The notes under the pieces: model-generated
Databases searched by the model: none
What the model was told of the DNA's origin: nothing
The model's input: only the letters and a program-made list of their open reading frames with translations
In this document: in pieces, positions 43,284 to 52,760 of the stretch
Layout: each line of letters opens with the position of its first letter
Numbering within the stretch: the first letter of the stretch is position 1
Program-made: the position numbers and the translations under genes
Assembly (NCBI GenBank): GCA_963668535.1
Contig: OY764867.1
Span: 496,001-560,000, forward strand
Origin: F22 sp963668535
GTDB lineage: Bacteria > Bacteroidota > Bacteroidia > Bacteroidales > Bacteroidaceae
Direction of reading: 5' to 3'
Length of the DNA: 64,000 nt

Positions 43284-44066
43284 TTATGCATTATCATTAT
43301 TTGCTACTGCATTCTCTATAAAAGTTAGCTGGGCCTTAACAGCCACGACCCCATCAGGACGTCTAACTTCCAAATTATACTTTTGTGTACCGACTTGTTC
43401 TTTGTAGATACTAATTATCTCGCCAGCATAACATTCAGCAGAATACGCAATTTCAAATCGTTTAAGTATATACTGCTTATGAAAATCCATATCAAAAGTA
43501 TTCAATAGGTGCTCAATATATCGTACGCTATTTAAATGTCCATTCAAATCAATATCGCTATAAGCTACTTTGTGCGTATACACAACAGGTGCATCTACAC
43601 TCAACTTGACTCTTCCTGGTCCGTCTATGGGACTCACTTTCTCAGGAATCAAATACTGCAATAGCTGTCCATCATTAAAATGAACCAGATCCTGTGGTTT
43701 ACGTGTTTGTAAGTCAATCAGTGCCCATATTGCACGTCCGTGTCCAATAGGTTGTCTTGCCTCATCAAGAATGGTGTAATTACGAGAAGTAAATAATCGT
43801 TGCACATTCTCCACCCATGTTTGAACAGAAAACTGTTCATGCTGCATAGGCATATGATCTATCTCAACAACAAGTCTAGAAAGGACCCAACTATAATTGA
43901 TCAGGTGCTCAATATTAAAATGTCTCTCAGAGGCATGATTACCCGAAGCATTTAACAGATGATTTCCTAAATATCCAATAGTCAATCTCCCAGCCCAGTC
44001 ACAATGGAACGGTTCTGCTCGGAGCAAATATTCTCCTAATCGACTATCTAAAACATTTTCTTTCAT
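43284..44066 (-). CDS. Acyl-ACP thioesterase (FatA/FatB-like)
   Basis: This 260-residue protein has two hot-dog folds in tandem, the layout of bacterial acyl-ACP thioesterases (PF01643). The first carries FHCDWAGRLTIGYLGNHLL. The second carries the catalytic Asp-Asn-His region SDIDLNGHLNSVRYIEHLL. It would release a fatty acid from acyl carrier protein. It sits inside the branched-chain amino acid operon between ilvN and ilvC. That suggests a link to branched-chain fatty acids primed from valine, leucine or isoleucine intermediates; this is an inference from position. Confidence 0.88.
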   Translation of the reverse strand: MKENVLDSRLGEYLLRAEPFHCDWAGRLTIGYLGNHLLNASGNHASERHFNIEHLINYSWVLSRLVVEIDHMPMQHEQFSVQTWVENVQRLFTSRNYTILDEARQPIGHGRAIWALIDLQTRKPQDLVHFNDGQLLQYLIPEKVSPIDGPGRVKLSVDAPVVYTHKVAYSDIDLNGHLNSVRYIEHLLNTFDMDFHKQYILKRFEIAYSAECYAGEIISIYKEQVGTQKYNLEVRRPDGVVAVKAQLTFIENAVANNDNA

Positions 44067-44138
44067 TAATTTTGGTTTAAGTTATTAGCATAGATAATAC
44101 GCGTTATCTTTATTGTAGACAAAGATATACTCTTATTT

Positions 44139-44693
44139 CTATTCATAGAAAAGCAACTGATGTTTTTCTCTACGTTCCTTAAGATATTGGTTCACTCTCT
44201 CGAAACAACTTGTTGTAATGGCCACACGGCCACAGCGTACAAACTGCAAGATACAATCTAGTTTCTGCAATGCTTCGTATAGCGCTGTAATATCCTCGTC
44301 CACACCACTCATTTCTACTACCGAAAACGTTTCGTTAGCTTCAATAAGGTGGGCACTAAACTTTCTAATAACTTTTGAGATTTCGGAATTATTTAGCAAA
44401 ACTGGAGTCGCCAATTTATAGAGTGCAATCTCTCTATGCATCACTTCGTTATCTACAAAATAATGAGCATGCACCACATCTATCTTTTTCGATATCTGCT
44501 GAGTAACTTTATTGATATTATCCTCATCAGTGATAGCTGTAATGGTATATTTATGAATCCCTTGAATAGAGGAAGCCGACACATTTAGACTCTCAATATT
44601 TATTTGACGACGAGTAAATGCTGCTGTAACTTGATTAAGTACACCAACTAAATTTTCGGAGTGTACAATCACAGTATATACTTGTTGTTCCAT
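44139..44693 (-). CDS. ilvN: Acetolactate synthase, regulatory subunit
   Basis: IlvN binds valine and controls the catalytic subunit IlvB. It has 184 residues. An N-terminal ACT domain (about 5-80) carries VHSENLVGVLNQVTAAFTRR and IESLNVS, and a C-terminal ALS small-subunit domain follows. The length matches IlvN/IlvH of other Bacteroidetes. It is 38 bp after ilvB and 72 bp before the thioesterase gene. Confidence 0.94.
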   Translation of the reverse strand: MEQQVYTVIVHSENLVGVLNQVTAAFTRRQINIESLNVSASSIQGIHKYTITAITDEDNINKVTQQISKKIDVVHAHYFVDNEVMHREIALYKLATPVLLNNSEISKVIRKFSAHLIEANETFSVVEMSGVDEDITALYEALQKLDCILQFVRCGRVAITTSCFERVNQYLKERREKHQLLFYE

Positions 44694-44731
44694 AATATAT
44701 CTTACTTAAATTATTTATTATACGTTGCATC

Positions 44732-46459
44732 CTACTCTTCCATAGAAAGGATCATCTGACTTACCGTACCACCTGGGGGAACCATTGGCATAACATTGCC
44801 TTCTTTTTCGACACAGGCTTCAAGCAAGAAAGGGCCATCAGTAGACAACATCGTCTGAATGGCTTTATTTAGTTCATCTTCATTGGTCGCTTGACAATAT
44901 GGAATATTATAAGCGGCTGCTAGGTGTTCATACTTAGGATTATGCATTGGAGTAAAAGACAATCTATTTTTGAAAAACATAGCTTGCCACTGTCGCACAT
45001 TCCCTAGAAATTCATTATTGAGTATCACAATCTTAACAGGAGCATTTTGTTCCATTATAGTTCCCAACTCTTGAACGCTCATCTGAATTCCCCCATCTCC
45101 AGTCATCAAACACACTGTACGATCGGGAGCTCCAAAAGTGGCACCAATAGCAGCTGGTAAACCAAAGCCCATGGTACCCAATCCACCACTTGTAAGTAAA
45201 CTTCGAGGTTGAGAATATTGGAAATAGCGAGCTGAAAGCATCTGATTTTGTCCAACATCAGTCACAAGCACTGCTTTATTTTGGGTAGCTTCACTCACCC
45301 TACGTGCAACCTGACCCATTCGAAGATAGCCTTCAGGAGTAGATGCCAATTCTTTTTGACACACTACATCATGCTCTTTTTCAGCATATACTTGAAAACT
45401 CTCAATCCATTCGGTGTGATCATTTTCTTCTAGAAGTTCAGTAACACGTTTCAAAGTCCATTTACAATTCCCCAATACAGGTACATCCACAGGTACATTC
45501 TTACCCATTTCTGCTGCATCAATATCAAAATGTACAACCTTAGCCTGAGGTGCGTAGGTTTTGAGATTGGCAGTTACACGGTCATCAAAACGCATACCTA
45601 CAGCAATCAAGACATCGCATTCATTCGTTTTTACATTAGGCCCCAAATTTCCATGCATGCCCAGCATACCTTTGTTTAGCGGGTAATCACTCGACATTGC
45701 CGATAACCCTAGCAAAGTGGAAGCCGCTGGTAATTGTCCTTTTTCTAGGAAAGCCTTCAACTCTTCTGTTGCATCTCCCAATAAAACTCCCTGTCCAACT
45801 AAAACAAGAGGTTTTTTAGCTTGGTTAATGAGTGCTGCCGCTTCATCTATAGCTCCAATATGTGGTGCAGGATCTGGATCGTACGATCTGATAAAGTCAA
45901 CCGTCGCAGGTTTGTATGTAATGGTATCAACTTGCGCATTTTTTGTAAAATCCAAAACAACAGGTCCAGGACGTCCTGTACTGGCAATATAAAAAGCACG
46001 AGCTACAGCCATAGGGATATCTTCTGCACGACGAATTTGGTAACTCCACTTAGCGATAGGCTGTGTTATACCCACCAAATCGACTTCTTGGAAAGCATCT
46101 GAACCCAACATAGAAGTGCCCACTTGCCCTGCAATCACTACAACAGGTGTACTATCTATCATAGCATCAGCAATGCCAGTTACAGTATTGGTTGCTCCTG
46201 GTCCACTGGTGACCATACACACCCCCACTTTACCCGACACTCTCGCATAACCCTGAGCGGCATGTGCTGCACCTTGTTCGTGACGAACTAGCACATGATT
46301 AATTTCATCCAAATGGTCATACAGTCTATCATAGACTGGCATAATGGCTCCTCCTGGATAACCAAAAATAGTATCGACACCTTGTGCTAATAACGATCGT
46401 ATCAACACTTCGCCACCGACCATCTTTTCGTTTGTTGTATGTGTTGTTATATCTGTCAT
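44732..46459 (-). CDS. ilvB: Acetolactate synthase, catalytic subunit
   Basis: IlvB joins two pyruvates, or pyruvate and 2-oxobutyrate, using ThDP, FAD and Mg2+. It has 575 residues. The catalytic Glu is in LVRHEQGAAHAAQGYAR (about residue 60), the ThDP-binding motif begins MTGDGGIQMSVQEL and closes with NNEFLGNVRQWQ, and a central FAD domain lies between. It is encoded directly after ilvD (35 bp) and pairs with ilvN. It is not the catabolic type, since the operon is biosynthetic. Confidence 0.96.
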   Translation of the reverse strand: MTDITTHTTNEKMVGGEVLIRSLLAQGVDTIFGYPGGAIMPVYDRLYDHLDEINHVLVRHEQGAAHAAQGYARVSGKVGVCMVTSGPGATNTVTGIADAMIDSTPVVVIAGQVGTSMLGSDAFQEVDLVGITQPIAKWSYQIRRAEDIPMAVARAFYIASTGRPGPVVLDFTKNAQVDTITYKPATVDFIRSYDPDPAPHIGAIDEAAALINQAKKPLVLVGQGVLLGDATEELKAFLEKGQLPAASTLLGLSAMSSDYPLNKGMLGMHGNLGPNVKTNECDVLIAVGMRFDDRVTANLKTYAPQAKVVHFDIDAAEMGKNVPVDVPVLGNCKWTLKRVTELLEENDHTEWIESFQVYAEKEHDVVCQKELASTPEGYLRMGQVARRVSEATQNKAVLVTDVGQNQMLSARYFQYSQPRSLLTSGGLGTMGFGLPAAIGATFGAPDRTVCLMTGDGGIQMSVQELGTIMEQNAPVKIVILNNEFLGNVRQWQAMFFKNRLSFTPMHNPKYEHLAAAYNIPYCQATNEDELNKAIQTMLSTDGPFLLEACVEKEGNVMPMVPPGGTVSQMILSMEE

Positions 46460-46494
46460 AATTATACTCTTTTATACTTCGTAGATTATCTACT

Positions 46495-48294
46495 CTATAT
46501 CTCGCGCACGGCTCCTTTGTCAGCTGATGTCACCATAGCCGCATAAGCCCTCAAGGCTTTACTAACTGTACGTGTACGTTGTACAGGACGCATAGGTCTA
46601 GCTTCAAGTTCCTCAGCACTTATCTTCACTTGTATTAGTCTGTTAGGGATATCAATCTCAATGATATCTCCATCAATAATTTTACCGATAGCACCACCAG
46701 CAGCAGCTTCTGGAGAAATGTGTCCTATACTCAATCCAGAGGTTCCACCACTAAATCGTCCATCTGTAATAAGAGCACATTCTTTTCCTAAATGTTTTGA
46801 CTTTATATAAGATGTTGGGTAAAGCATCTCCTGCATTCCAGGGCCACCTTTAGGACCTTCGTGGGTGATGACAACAACATCACCACTAACCACATCTCCT
46901 CTTAAAATACCAGTACATGCAGCTTCTTGTGAGTCAAAAACTTTGGCAGGGCCTTCAAAATGCCAAATAGAAGCATCTACCCCTGCTGTTTTAACAACAC
47001 AACCATCTAATGCAATATTGCCTCTAAGAACTGCTAAACCGCCATCTTGGCTATATGCATGGGGTATATCACGAATACACCCTTCTGCTCTATCCAAATC
47101 GGGCTCTTTATATTGGGTGTTATGCGAAGCCATCACTAAGTTGAATCGCCCCTTGGGAGCTGCCAAAGTTCTTGTCATAGCTTCAGACAAACAATTAGGT
47201 GATGTAACGACTTGTGTATCTAATGCCTCAGCCAATGTCAAACCGTCTACCCTAGAAACAGAAGAGTCTAATAACCCTCCTTTATTTAATTCTGCAAGAA
47301 TAGCCAACACTCCTCCTGCTCTATTTACATCTTGAATATGATATTTTTGAGAATTAGGAGCTACTTTACATAGACATGGTGTTTCTCTTGATAAAGCATC
47401 AATATCCGCCATAGTAAAATCAACTTCAGCTTCTCTAGCAATAGCTAGCAAATGCAACACGGTATTTGTACTTCCTCCCATTGCTATATCCAATCGCATG
47501 CTATTGAGAAAAGCAGCTTTTGTTGCTATATTTCTTGGCAATACACTCTCATCACCATCCTCATAATATTTATATGTATTCTTTACAATCAAATCGGCCG
47601 CTTGTTCAAAAAGTGTAGCACGATATGCATGAGTAGCTACAATAGTTCCATTACCTGGTAATGCCAATCCTAAAGCTTCATTCAAACAGTTCATGGAATT
47701 GGCTGTAAACATTCCTGAACAACTACCGCATGTTGGGCAAGCTCTTTTTTCAATTTCAGCAACTTCCTTATCTGTTTTACTATCATCAGCCGCTTGTACC
47801 ATAGCATCGATTAGATCCAAATGCTTTCCTCCTAATTCACCAGCTTCCATTGGGCCACCAGAAACAAATACAGCTGGGATATTTAATCGCATAGCTGCCA
47901 TAAGCATTCCTGGAGTAATTTTATCGCAGTTGGAAATACAAATCATGGCATCTGCTTTATGGGCATTCACCATATATTCAACACTATCTGCTATAATTTC
48001 ACGTGAAGGGAGGGAATAAAGCATACCATCATGCCCCATTGCAATTCCATCATCAATGGCTATTGTATTAAATTCAGCGGCGAAACAACCATGAGATTCT
48101 ATTTGAGCTTTCACCTTTTGCCCTATCTCATGCAGATGCACGTGTCCAGGTACAAATTGAGTAAAGCTGTTGACCACAGCAATGATTGGTTTTCCTAATT
48201 GTTCGCGTTTCATACCGTTGGCAGTCCATAGAGCTCGTGCTCCTGCCATGCGTCGTCCTTGCGTACTCTGTGCGCTACGTAATGGATACTTCAT
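46495..48294 (-). CDS. ilvD: Dihydroxy-acid dehydratase
   Basis: IlvD dehydrates dihydroxyacids to 2-oxoacids, the penultimate step to valine and isoleucine. It has 599 residues. Fe-S cysteines are in CISNCDKITPGM and CPTCGSCSGMFTANSMNCL. The C-terminal part has GRFSGGTSGLSIGHISPEAAAGG. It is first in the operon, with a full promoter at 48429-48399 and an attenuator-like hairpin in its leader. No threonine deaminase or leu genes are in this stretch. Confidence 0.97.
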   Translation of the reverse strand: MKYPLRSAQSTQGRRMAGARALWTANGMKREQLGKPIIAVVNSFTQFVPGHVHLHEIGQKVKAQIESHGCFAAEFNTIAIDDGIAMGHDGMLYSLPSREIIADSVEYMVNAHKADAMICISNCDKITPGMLMAAMRLNIPAVFVSGGPMEAGELGGKHLDLIDAMVQAADDSKTDKEVAEIEKRACPTCGSCSGMFTANSMNCLNEALGLALPGNGTIVATHAYRATLFEQAADLIVKNTYKYYEDGDESVLPRNIATKAAFLNSMRLDIAMGGSTNTVLHLLAIAREAEVDFTMADIDALSRETPCLCKVAPNSQKYHIQDVNRAGGVLAILAELNKGGLLDSSVSRVDGLTLAEALDTQVVTSPNCLSEAMTRTLAAPKGRFNLVMASHNTQYKEPDLDRAEGCIRDIPHAYSQDGGLAVLRGNIALDGCVVKTAGVDASIWHFEGPAKVFDSQEAACTGILRGDVVSGDVVVITHEGPKGGPGMQEMLYPTSYIKSKHLGKECALITDGRFSGGTSGLSIGHISPEAAAGGAIGKIIDGDIIEIDIPNRLIQVKISAEELEARPMRPVQRTRTVSKALRAYAAMVTSADKGAVREI

Positions 48295-48351
48295 TGTCTT
48301 ATCTTTGTACGTTATAGAAACTCTTTTACCTTTACTTTAACAGTTATAAAA

Positions 48352-48384
48352 ATGCCCCTCACCTTCTAAACGAAGACAGGGCAT
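48352..48384 (-). promoter_or_regulatory. Leader hairpin (putative attenuator) of the ilv operon
   Basis: In the minus-strand leader, ATGCCC (48384-48379) pairs with GGGCAT (48357-48352). An inner CTTC/GAAG pairing closes the hairpin, and T residues follow at once. It has the form of an intrinsic terminator and lies about 58 nt before the ilvD ATG. Two short ORFs overlap it: MDALSSFRR (48388-48359) and MPCLRLEGEGHFYNC (48384-48337). Neither is rich in Ile, Val or Leu, so classical leader-peptide attenuation is not obvious. A protein- or RNA-based switch is possible. Confidence 0.55.
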
Positions 48385-48398
48385 CCATTGTAATACGA

Positions 48399-48429
48399 CA
48401 AAGGTAGATATTATTTCCAGCCAAACAAA
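48399..48429 (-). promoter_or_regulatory. Promoter of the ilv operon
   Basis: On the minus strand, -33 TTTG (48429-48426) and -7 TACCTTTG (48406-48399) have 19 bp between them, a full consensus. It lies in the 305-bp gap 48295-48599 shared with divergent slyD. For slyD no good -7 match was found; that part of the gap is AT-rich. Confidence 0.8.
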
Positions 48430-48599
48430 CAAATCAGAAGAAAAATATTAATTTTACTATCAATCAGCTCGATATATATACAATATTACAATATATTATC
48501 ACAATAATTTCTGGCATGCTATTTGCATTTTCTGTGTTTTAAAGTTTAGAATATTCACTGGGACAAACTGACAGGGGCGTCTCACAAACAAGAAAAATT

Positions 48600-49175
48600 A
48601 TGGCAGAGACAATGCAAAGCAAGTACATCGCAGTAGCTTACAAATTGTATGTCACTCATGACGGTGAAAGAGAGATGATTGAAGAAGCTCCAGAAGAACA
48701 CCCATTCCAATTCATGACTGGATTTGGCATGACACTTGACAAATTTGAAAGCACATTGATGGAAAAGTCAGAAGGTGACAAGTTTACACTAGACTTGACT
48801 GTTGAAGAAGCTTACGGTGCACGCAATGACGAATATGTTATTGAATTAGATAAAAACATTTTCTCAATCGATGGAAAATTTGACGAAGAACATATAGTAC
48901 CTGGTGCTATGGTTCCATTGCAAACTGCAGATGGTCAACGCTTGAATGGCCACTGTATTGAAGTCAAAGAAGATAAAGTTGTTATGGACATGAATCACCC
49001 ATTGGCTGGCGAAGCTTTAACTTTTGAACTATCTGTAAAAACTCACCGAGATGCTACAGAAGAAGAAATTAACGAAACAATCAAGCAACTAACAGGCGGC
49101 TGTAGCTGCGGCGACGGTAGCTGCGGTTGTGGTGATGGAGACAGTAGCTGCGGCTGTGGTGATGGTTGTTGTTAA
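48600..49175 (+). CDS. slyD: FKBP-type peptidyl-prolyl isomerase, SlyD type
   Basis: SlyD is a cytoplasmic prolyl isomerase and chaperone with a metal-binding tail that can supply nickel. It has 191 residues. The FKBP domain is split by the insert-in-flap chaperone domain in the usual way (FQFMTGFGMTLDKFE before it, GAMVPLQTADGQ within it, VVMDMNHPLAGEALTFEL after it). The last about 26 residues are almost all Cys, Gly, Asp and Ser (GGCSCGDGSCGCGDG and on), a Cys-rich tail instead of the His-rich one of E. coli. It ends at a bidirectional terminator shared with purT. Confidence 0.93.
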   Translation: MAETMQSKYIAVAYKLYVTHDGEREMIEEAPEEHPFQFMTGFGMTLDKFESTLMEKSEGDKFTLDLTVEEAYGARNDEYVIELDKNIFSIDGKFDEEHIVPGAMVPLQTADGQRLNGHCIEVKEDKVVMDMNHPLAGEALTFELSVKTHRDATEEEINETIKQLTGGCSCGDGSCGCGDGDSSCGCGDGCC

Positions 49176-49250
49176 TAGTGCGGTTGAAAATTGATACATT
49201 AAACTACATCGTATAGACACAAGAAACGACAATAAAATCGTACATACACT

Positions 49251-49282
49251 AGGAGGGCTTACCTTAATGGGTAAGCCCTCCT
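49251..49282. terminator. Bidirectional terminator between slyD and purT
   Basis: A perfect 13-bp GC-rich stem, AGGAGGGCTTACC (49251-49263) with its complement (49270-49282), encloses a 6-nt loop. It lies between two convergent genes and has AT-rich flanks but no long T run. Confidence 0.75.
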
Positions 49283-49329
49283 ATAATATTATGTCAATAA
49301 ACTAAACTAGCTTATACATACTAATCATA

Positions 49330-50508
49330 TTAAGCCTTTACAACTTTTACTTGTGCAGCTATTTCTTTGGCCAAATTGCGTACAGTATCTAAATCACCAT
49401 CTAATGGTGCATGCGCAAGAGCGACCCCCATGCGTCGACCTACACGTGCATTTGGTTTCCCAAACAAACGTATATCAGAATCAACGGAGATTTTTAATGC
49501 TTCCACAAGTCCTGTATATATAGGATAATCTGTTACGGTTTCTTCAGACAAAATAACTGCACTCGCTCCAATACGATGAGGCACAATATCCAAAATAGGC
49601 AATCCCAGTACAGCACGACAATGCAATTCAAATTCATTAAGATTTTGAGTATCTGCCAAAGTGACCATACCTGTATCATGTGGACGAGGAGACAACTCGG
49701 AAAAATAAACACCTTCCGTTTCACTCAAAAAGAATTCGACTCCCCAAAGACCAGCGCCTCCTAAGGCTTCAGTCACTTTGCCAGCCATACGTTGGGCTTC
49801 CATAAGTTGATCCTCTGCTACTGGAGCTGGTTGGAAACTTTCACGATAATCACCACTCTTCTGTACGTGTCCAATAGGAGGACAGAACAATGTAGGGCCA
49901 TCTTTCTGTGTAACAGTCAATAGTGTGATTTCACTATCAAAATGCACAAATTCTTCAATAATCAATTCCTTGATATCTCCACGAGATCCTTCGCAACCAT
50001 AACGCCATGCTTCTGCCAATTCGTCAACTGATTTAACCATAGACTGCCCTTTACCAGAAGAAGACATTAAAGGTTTCACAATACATGGAAATCCGATTTC
50101 AACAGCAGCAGATTGCAATTCTTCAAGACTTTTAGCATACTGATATTTTGCCGTTTTAAGACCCAATTCTTTTGCCGCTAAATCACGAATTGCTTGTCTA
50201 TTCATGGTATAGTTTACCGCTGATGCACAAGGCACGACCTGCAAACCAGCTTTTTCTAATTCATACAATTTTTCTGTACGAATAGCTTCAATCTCAGGCA
50301 CAATAATATCTGGCTTATGCTTATCTACAGCTGCTTGTAATCCTTCGCCATCAAGCATATTGAAAACCTCACAGGCATCAGCAACTTGCATTGCAGGTGC
50401 ATCTTTATAGGCATCACAAGCAATCACATACTGTCCCAAACGTTGAGCCGCTATCACAAATTCTTTTCCTAGTTCCCCAGCTCCAAGGAGCATGATTTTC
50501 TTTCTCAT
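49330..50508 (-). CDS. purT: Formate-dependent phosphoribosylglycinamide formyltransferase
   Basis: PurT makes formyl-GAR from GAR, formate and ATP in purine synthesis, replacing folate-dependent PurN. It is an ATP-grasp enzyme. The ATG at 50508 (MRKKIMLLGAGELGKEF) gives 392 residues, the same as E. coli PurT; the ORF is open to 50553. Motifs seen are GFPCIVKPLMSSSGKGQS, EEFVHFDSEITLLT, GVEFFLSETEGVYFSELSPRPHDTGMVTL and HAPLDGD. It is 84 bp after fbp on the same strand. Confidence 0.95.
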   Translation of the reverse strand: MRKKIMLLGAGELGKEFVIAAQRLGQYVIACDAYKDAPAMQVADACEVFNMLDGEGLQAAVDKHKPDIIVPEIEAIRTEKLYELEKAGLQVVPCASAVNYTMNRQAIRDLAAKELGLKTAKYQYAKSLEELQSAAVEIGFPCIVKPLMSSSGKGQSMVKSVDELAEAWRYGCEGSRGDIKELIIEEFVHFDSEITLLTVTQKDGPTLFCPPIGHVQKSGDYRESFQPAPVAEDQLMEAQRMAGKVTEALGGAGLWGVEFFLSETEGVYFSELSPRPHDTGMVTLADTQNLNEFELHCRAVLGLPILDIVPHRIGASAVILSEETVTDYPIYTGLVEALKISVDSDIRLFGKPNARVGRRMGVALAHAPLDGDLDTVRNLAKEIAAQVKVVKA

Positions 50509-50592
50509 TAAATTATCTTTTGAATGTTTGTTTGTATAAGGATTATAAGGCATATCGTTGTAAACTCAACAATACACCTTATAAAATGGTTT

Positions 50593-52599
50593 TCATCTTT
50601 CTTTAACAAGTCCAATACGATAAGCGACCAAAAGTTTTTTGAGATCCTCAATTTGTTTCTCAAGATGCTTTCCTTTATCCGTATCTCTTACACACATACG
50701 GTTTTGATTGAACTCAAGCACAAAATTTGTCGACTTAATATCTCGACCTTCAGCAATTGCTTGTTGTCTAGACATAAACGGTTCATGCTGAACAAGCTGC
50801 AATCCACGAGAATGATAAACTAATGTATAGCCCGCAATACCAGTTGTTGGTTGATATGCACGAGAAAAGCCGCCATCAATAACAAGTAATTTTCCATCAG
50901 CCTTCAGTGGTGATTCACCTTTCGAATGCTTCACTGGCACATGCCCAGTAATGATATGGCTCAGTGAAGGCTCCATACCAAATTCACGAAAAATCAGATC
51001 ACAAGTATTAGGGCAATCCCTATACTTATAAAAATGTCCTTTGACCTCTTTGCGAATCTCTTTGTCATCACAAAAGTAATTTTCAAAGGTTGCCATCTTA
51101 CTTTTGTCAAAAGGAGCGGCATCTTTGCCACACCACAGATACCACATGTAATCACAAGCAAAATCATGTTGCTCTGGATCAATAGAGCGCTCATCCTGAG
51201 GATCGTAATAAGCTTCACGGACCAAACGATCTAGTTTATCTAGTAAAGATTTCCCTTTATAAGCTTTTCCTTGAATCATCACATGCTTGAAATTACCATC
51301 CTCATCCAACGGAATAGAGGCATGAAAAAGTAAGTTATTATTAACTACTAGATACATACTGCCATGAGTAAGCAAGCAATTCATGTGTTTCTTCATTCCT
51401 TCACTCTTTGTGAACGAATTGTGCAAACGATCTACAATATCAGTCTCTTCTGGAGTTAAAGCATACGGATTCTTAGGATCCACAGTAGGGAAATTCGTAT
51501 CATTCAATGCGTATTCCTTTCCTTCGATAGTAACGACTCCTCGTTCTAAATCCATTTTATCAAGAAGCAAACGATGAGACATTTCAAATTCTGGATGCTT
51601 TTTAATCAAAGCCGCCTCTACTTTAAATTGAATGATTGAGATAGCTTTGTGCATCTGCGACATTAATCGTAAATTTTTATCTGTATGCTCAGTATTGTCA
51701 TTAGATATTTTAGGAGCAAAAGGGGTACAAGGATCATTTCCATACACCTCCAATGCAAAAGTAGCCAAAGGCAATAAATTGATACCATATCCATCTTCAA
51801 ACGTCGCCAAATTAGCATACCGCAGTGATATACGCAAAGCATTACACATACAAGCCACATTGCCAGATGCAGCCCCCATCCATAATAAATCATGATTGCC
51901 CCACTGAATATCAAAATTATGATAATCATTTAATGTGTCCATGATTATGTGTGCTCCATTACCACGGTCGTAAATATCTCCCACTATATGTAAAGAATCA
52001 ATCACAAGACGTTGAATCAAATTACACATCGCTTCTATAAATTGATCGGCACGACGTGTAGAAATAATGGTAAAAATAATCTGATTAGTATATGCTTGTT
52101 TATTATAATTCAAACTACTTTCATGCAATAATTCCTGAATGATATAAGAAAATTCACGAGGAAGTGATTTACGTACTTTAGAACGAGTATATTTAGATGA
52201 TACATTCTGACATACTTGAACAAGTTGATTCAAAGTAATCATATACCAATCATCCAAATCACTTTCTTGCTCTTTTACTAGTTGAAGTTTCTGTTTAGGA
52301 TAATAAATCAATGTGCAAATATCGCGTTTAACAGATTCTCTTAGAGTTTGTCCAAAAATTTCATCCACTTTTCTTCTCACAGTGCCTGATGCGTTCTTTA
52401 ATACATGTTGAAATGCTTCGTACTCACCGTGCAAATCACTCAAAAAGTGCTCTGTACCTTTTGGTAAATTAAGAATAGCCTCTAGATTGATAATTTCAGT
52501 ACTTGCCGCAGCAATAGTTCGGAAGCTACGAGAAAGCAAATATAGGTAACGTAAATCTTCTTGAATAGACTCTGGCGTAATCTTACTTAATGCATTCAT
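50593..52599 (-). CDS. fbp: Fructose-1,6-bisphosphatase, class III
   Basis: This gluconeogenic enzyme belongs to the large Firmicutes/Bacteroidetes class. The ATG at 52599 (MNALSKITPES) is the family start and gives 668 residues; the open frame runs to 52647. The metallophosphatase-like fold shows FLSDLHGEYEAFQHVL, VGDIYDRGNGAHIIMD, WGNHDLLWMGAASGN and GHVPVKHSKGESP. It is upstream of purT, with a -7 box at 52689-52682. No other fbp type is in the window. Confidence 0.95.
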   Translation of the reverse strand: MNALSKITPESIQEDLRYLYLLSRSFRTIAAASTEIINLEAILNLPKGTEHFLSDLHGEYEAFQHVLKNASGTVRRKVDEIFGQTLRESVKRDICTLIYYPKQKLQLVKEQESDLDDWYMITLNQLVQVCQNVSSKYTRSKVRKSLPREFSYIIQELLHESSLNYNKQAYTNQIIFTIISTRRADQFIEAMCNLIQRLVIDSLHIVGDIYDRGNGAHIIMDTLNDYHNFDIQWGNHDLLWMGAASGNVACMCNALRISLRYANLATFEDGYGINLLPLATFALEVYGNDPCTPFAPKISNDNTEHTDKNLRLMSQMHKAISIIQFKVEAALIKKHPEFEMSHRLLLDKMDLERGVVTIEGKEYALNDTNFPTVDPKNPYALTPEETDIVDRLHNSFTKSEGMKKHMNCLLTHGSMYLVVNNNLLFHASIPLDEDGNFKHVMIQGKAYKGKSLLDKLDRLVREAYYDPQDERSIDPEQHDFACDYMWYLWCGKDAAPFDKSKMATFENYFCDDKEIRKEVKGHFYKYRDCPNTCDLIFREFGMEPSLSHIITGHVPVKHSKGESPLKADGKLLVIDGGFSRAYQPTTGIAGYTLVYHSRGLQLVQHEPFMSRQQAIAEGRDIKSTNFVLEFNQNRMCVRDTDKGKHLEKQIEDLKKLLVAYRIGLVKER

Positions 52600-52681
52600 A
52601 AGCGATTTTTTTATGTATTCCTGTTCAGTATCACAAATGTGTAACACCTAGGAAGCGTGTTATGTTTCTTTTGTTGTAAGG

Positions 52682-52689
52682 CAAAGATA
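52682..52689 (-). promoter_or_regulatory. -7 box of fbp
   Basis: On the minus strand this reads TATCTTTG, a consensus -7, about 83 bp before the chosen fbp start. No good -33 TTTG is seen. Confidence 0.5.
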
Positions 52690-52760
52690 ACCACTATTTT
52701 GAAATAATATACTGTTTATCTCAATTTTTCTACAGCTCCCTTTGAGCCAACCTGATCAAA

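Noticed and set aside
48288..48599. Consensus promoter for slyD in the gap
   Set aside because: The best candidate, TATTTG near 48520, lacks the TAnn spacing, and no TTTG lies at the matching upstream distance.
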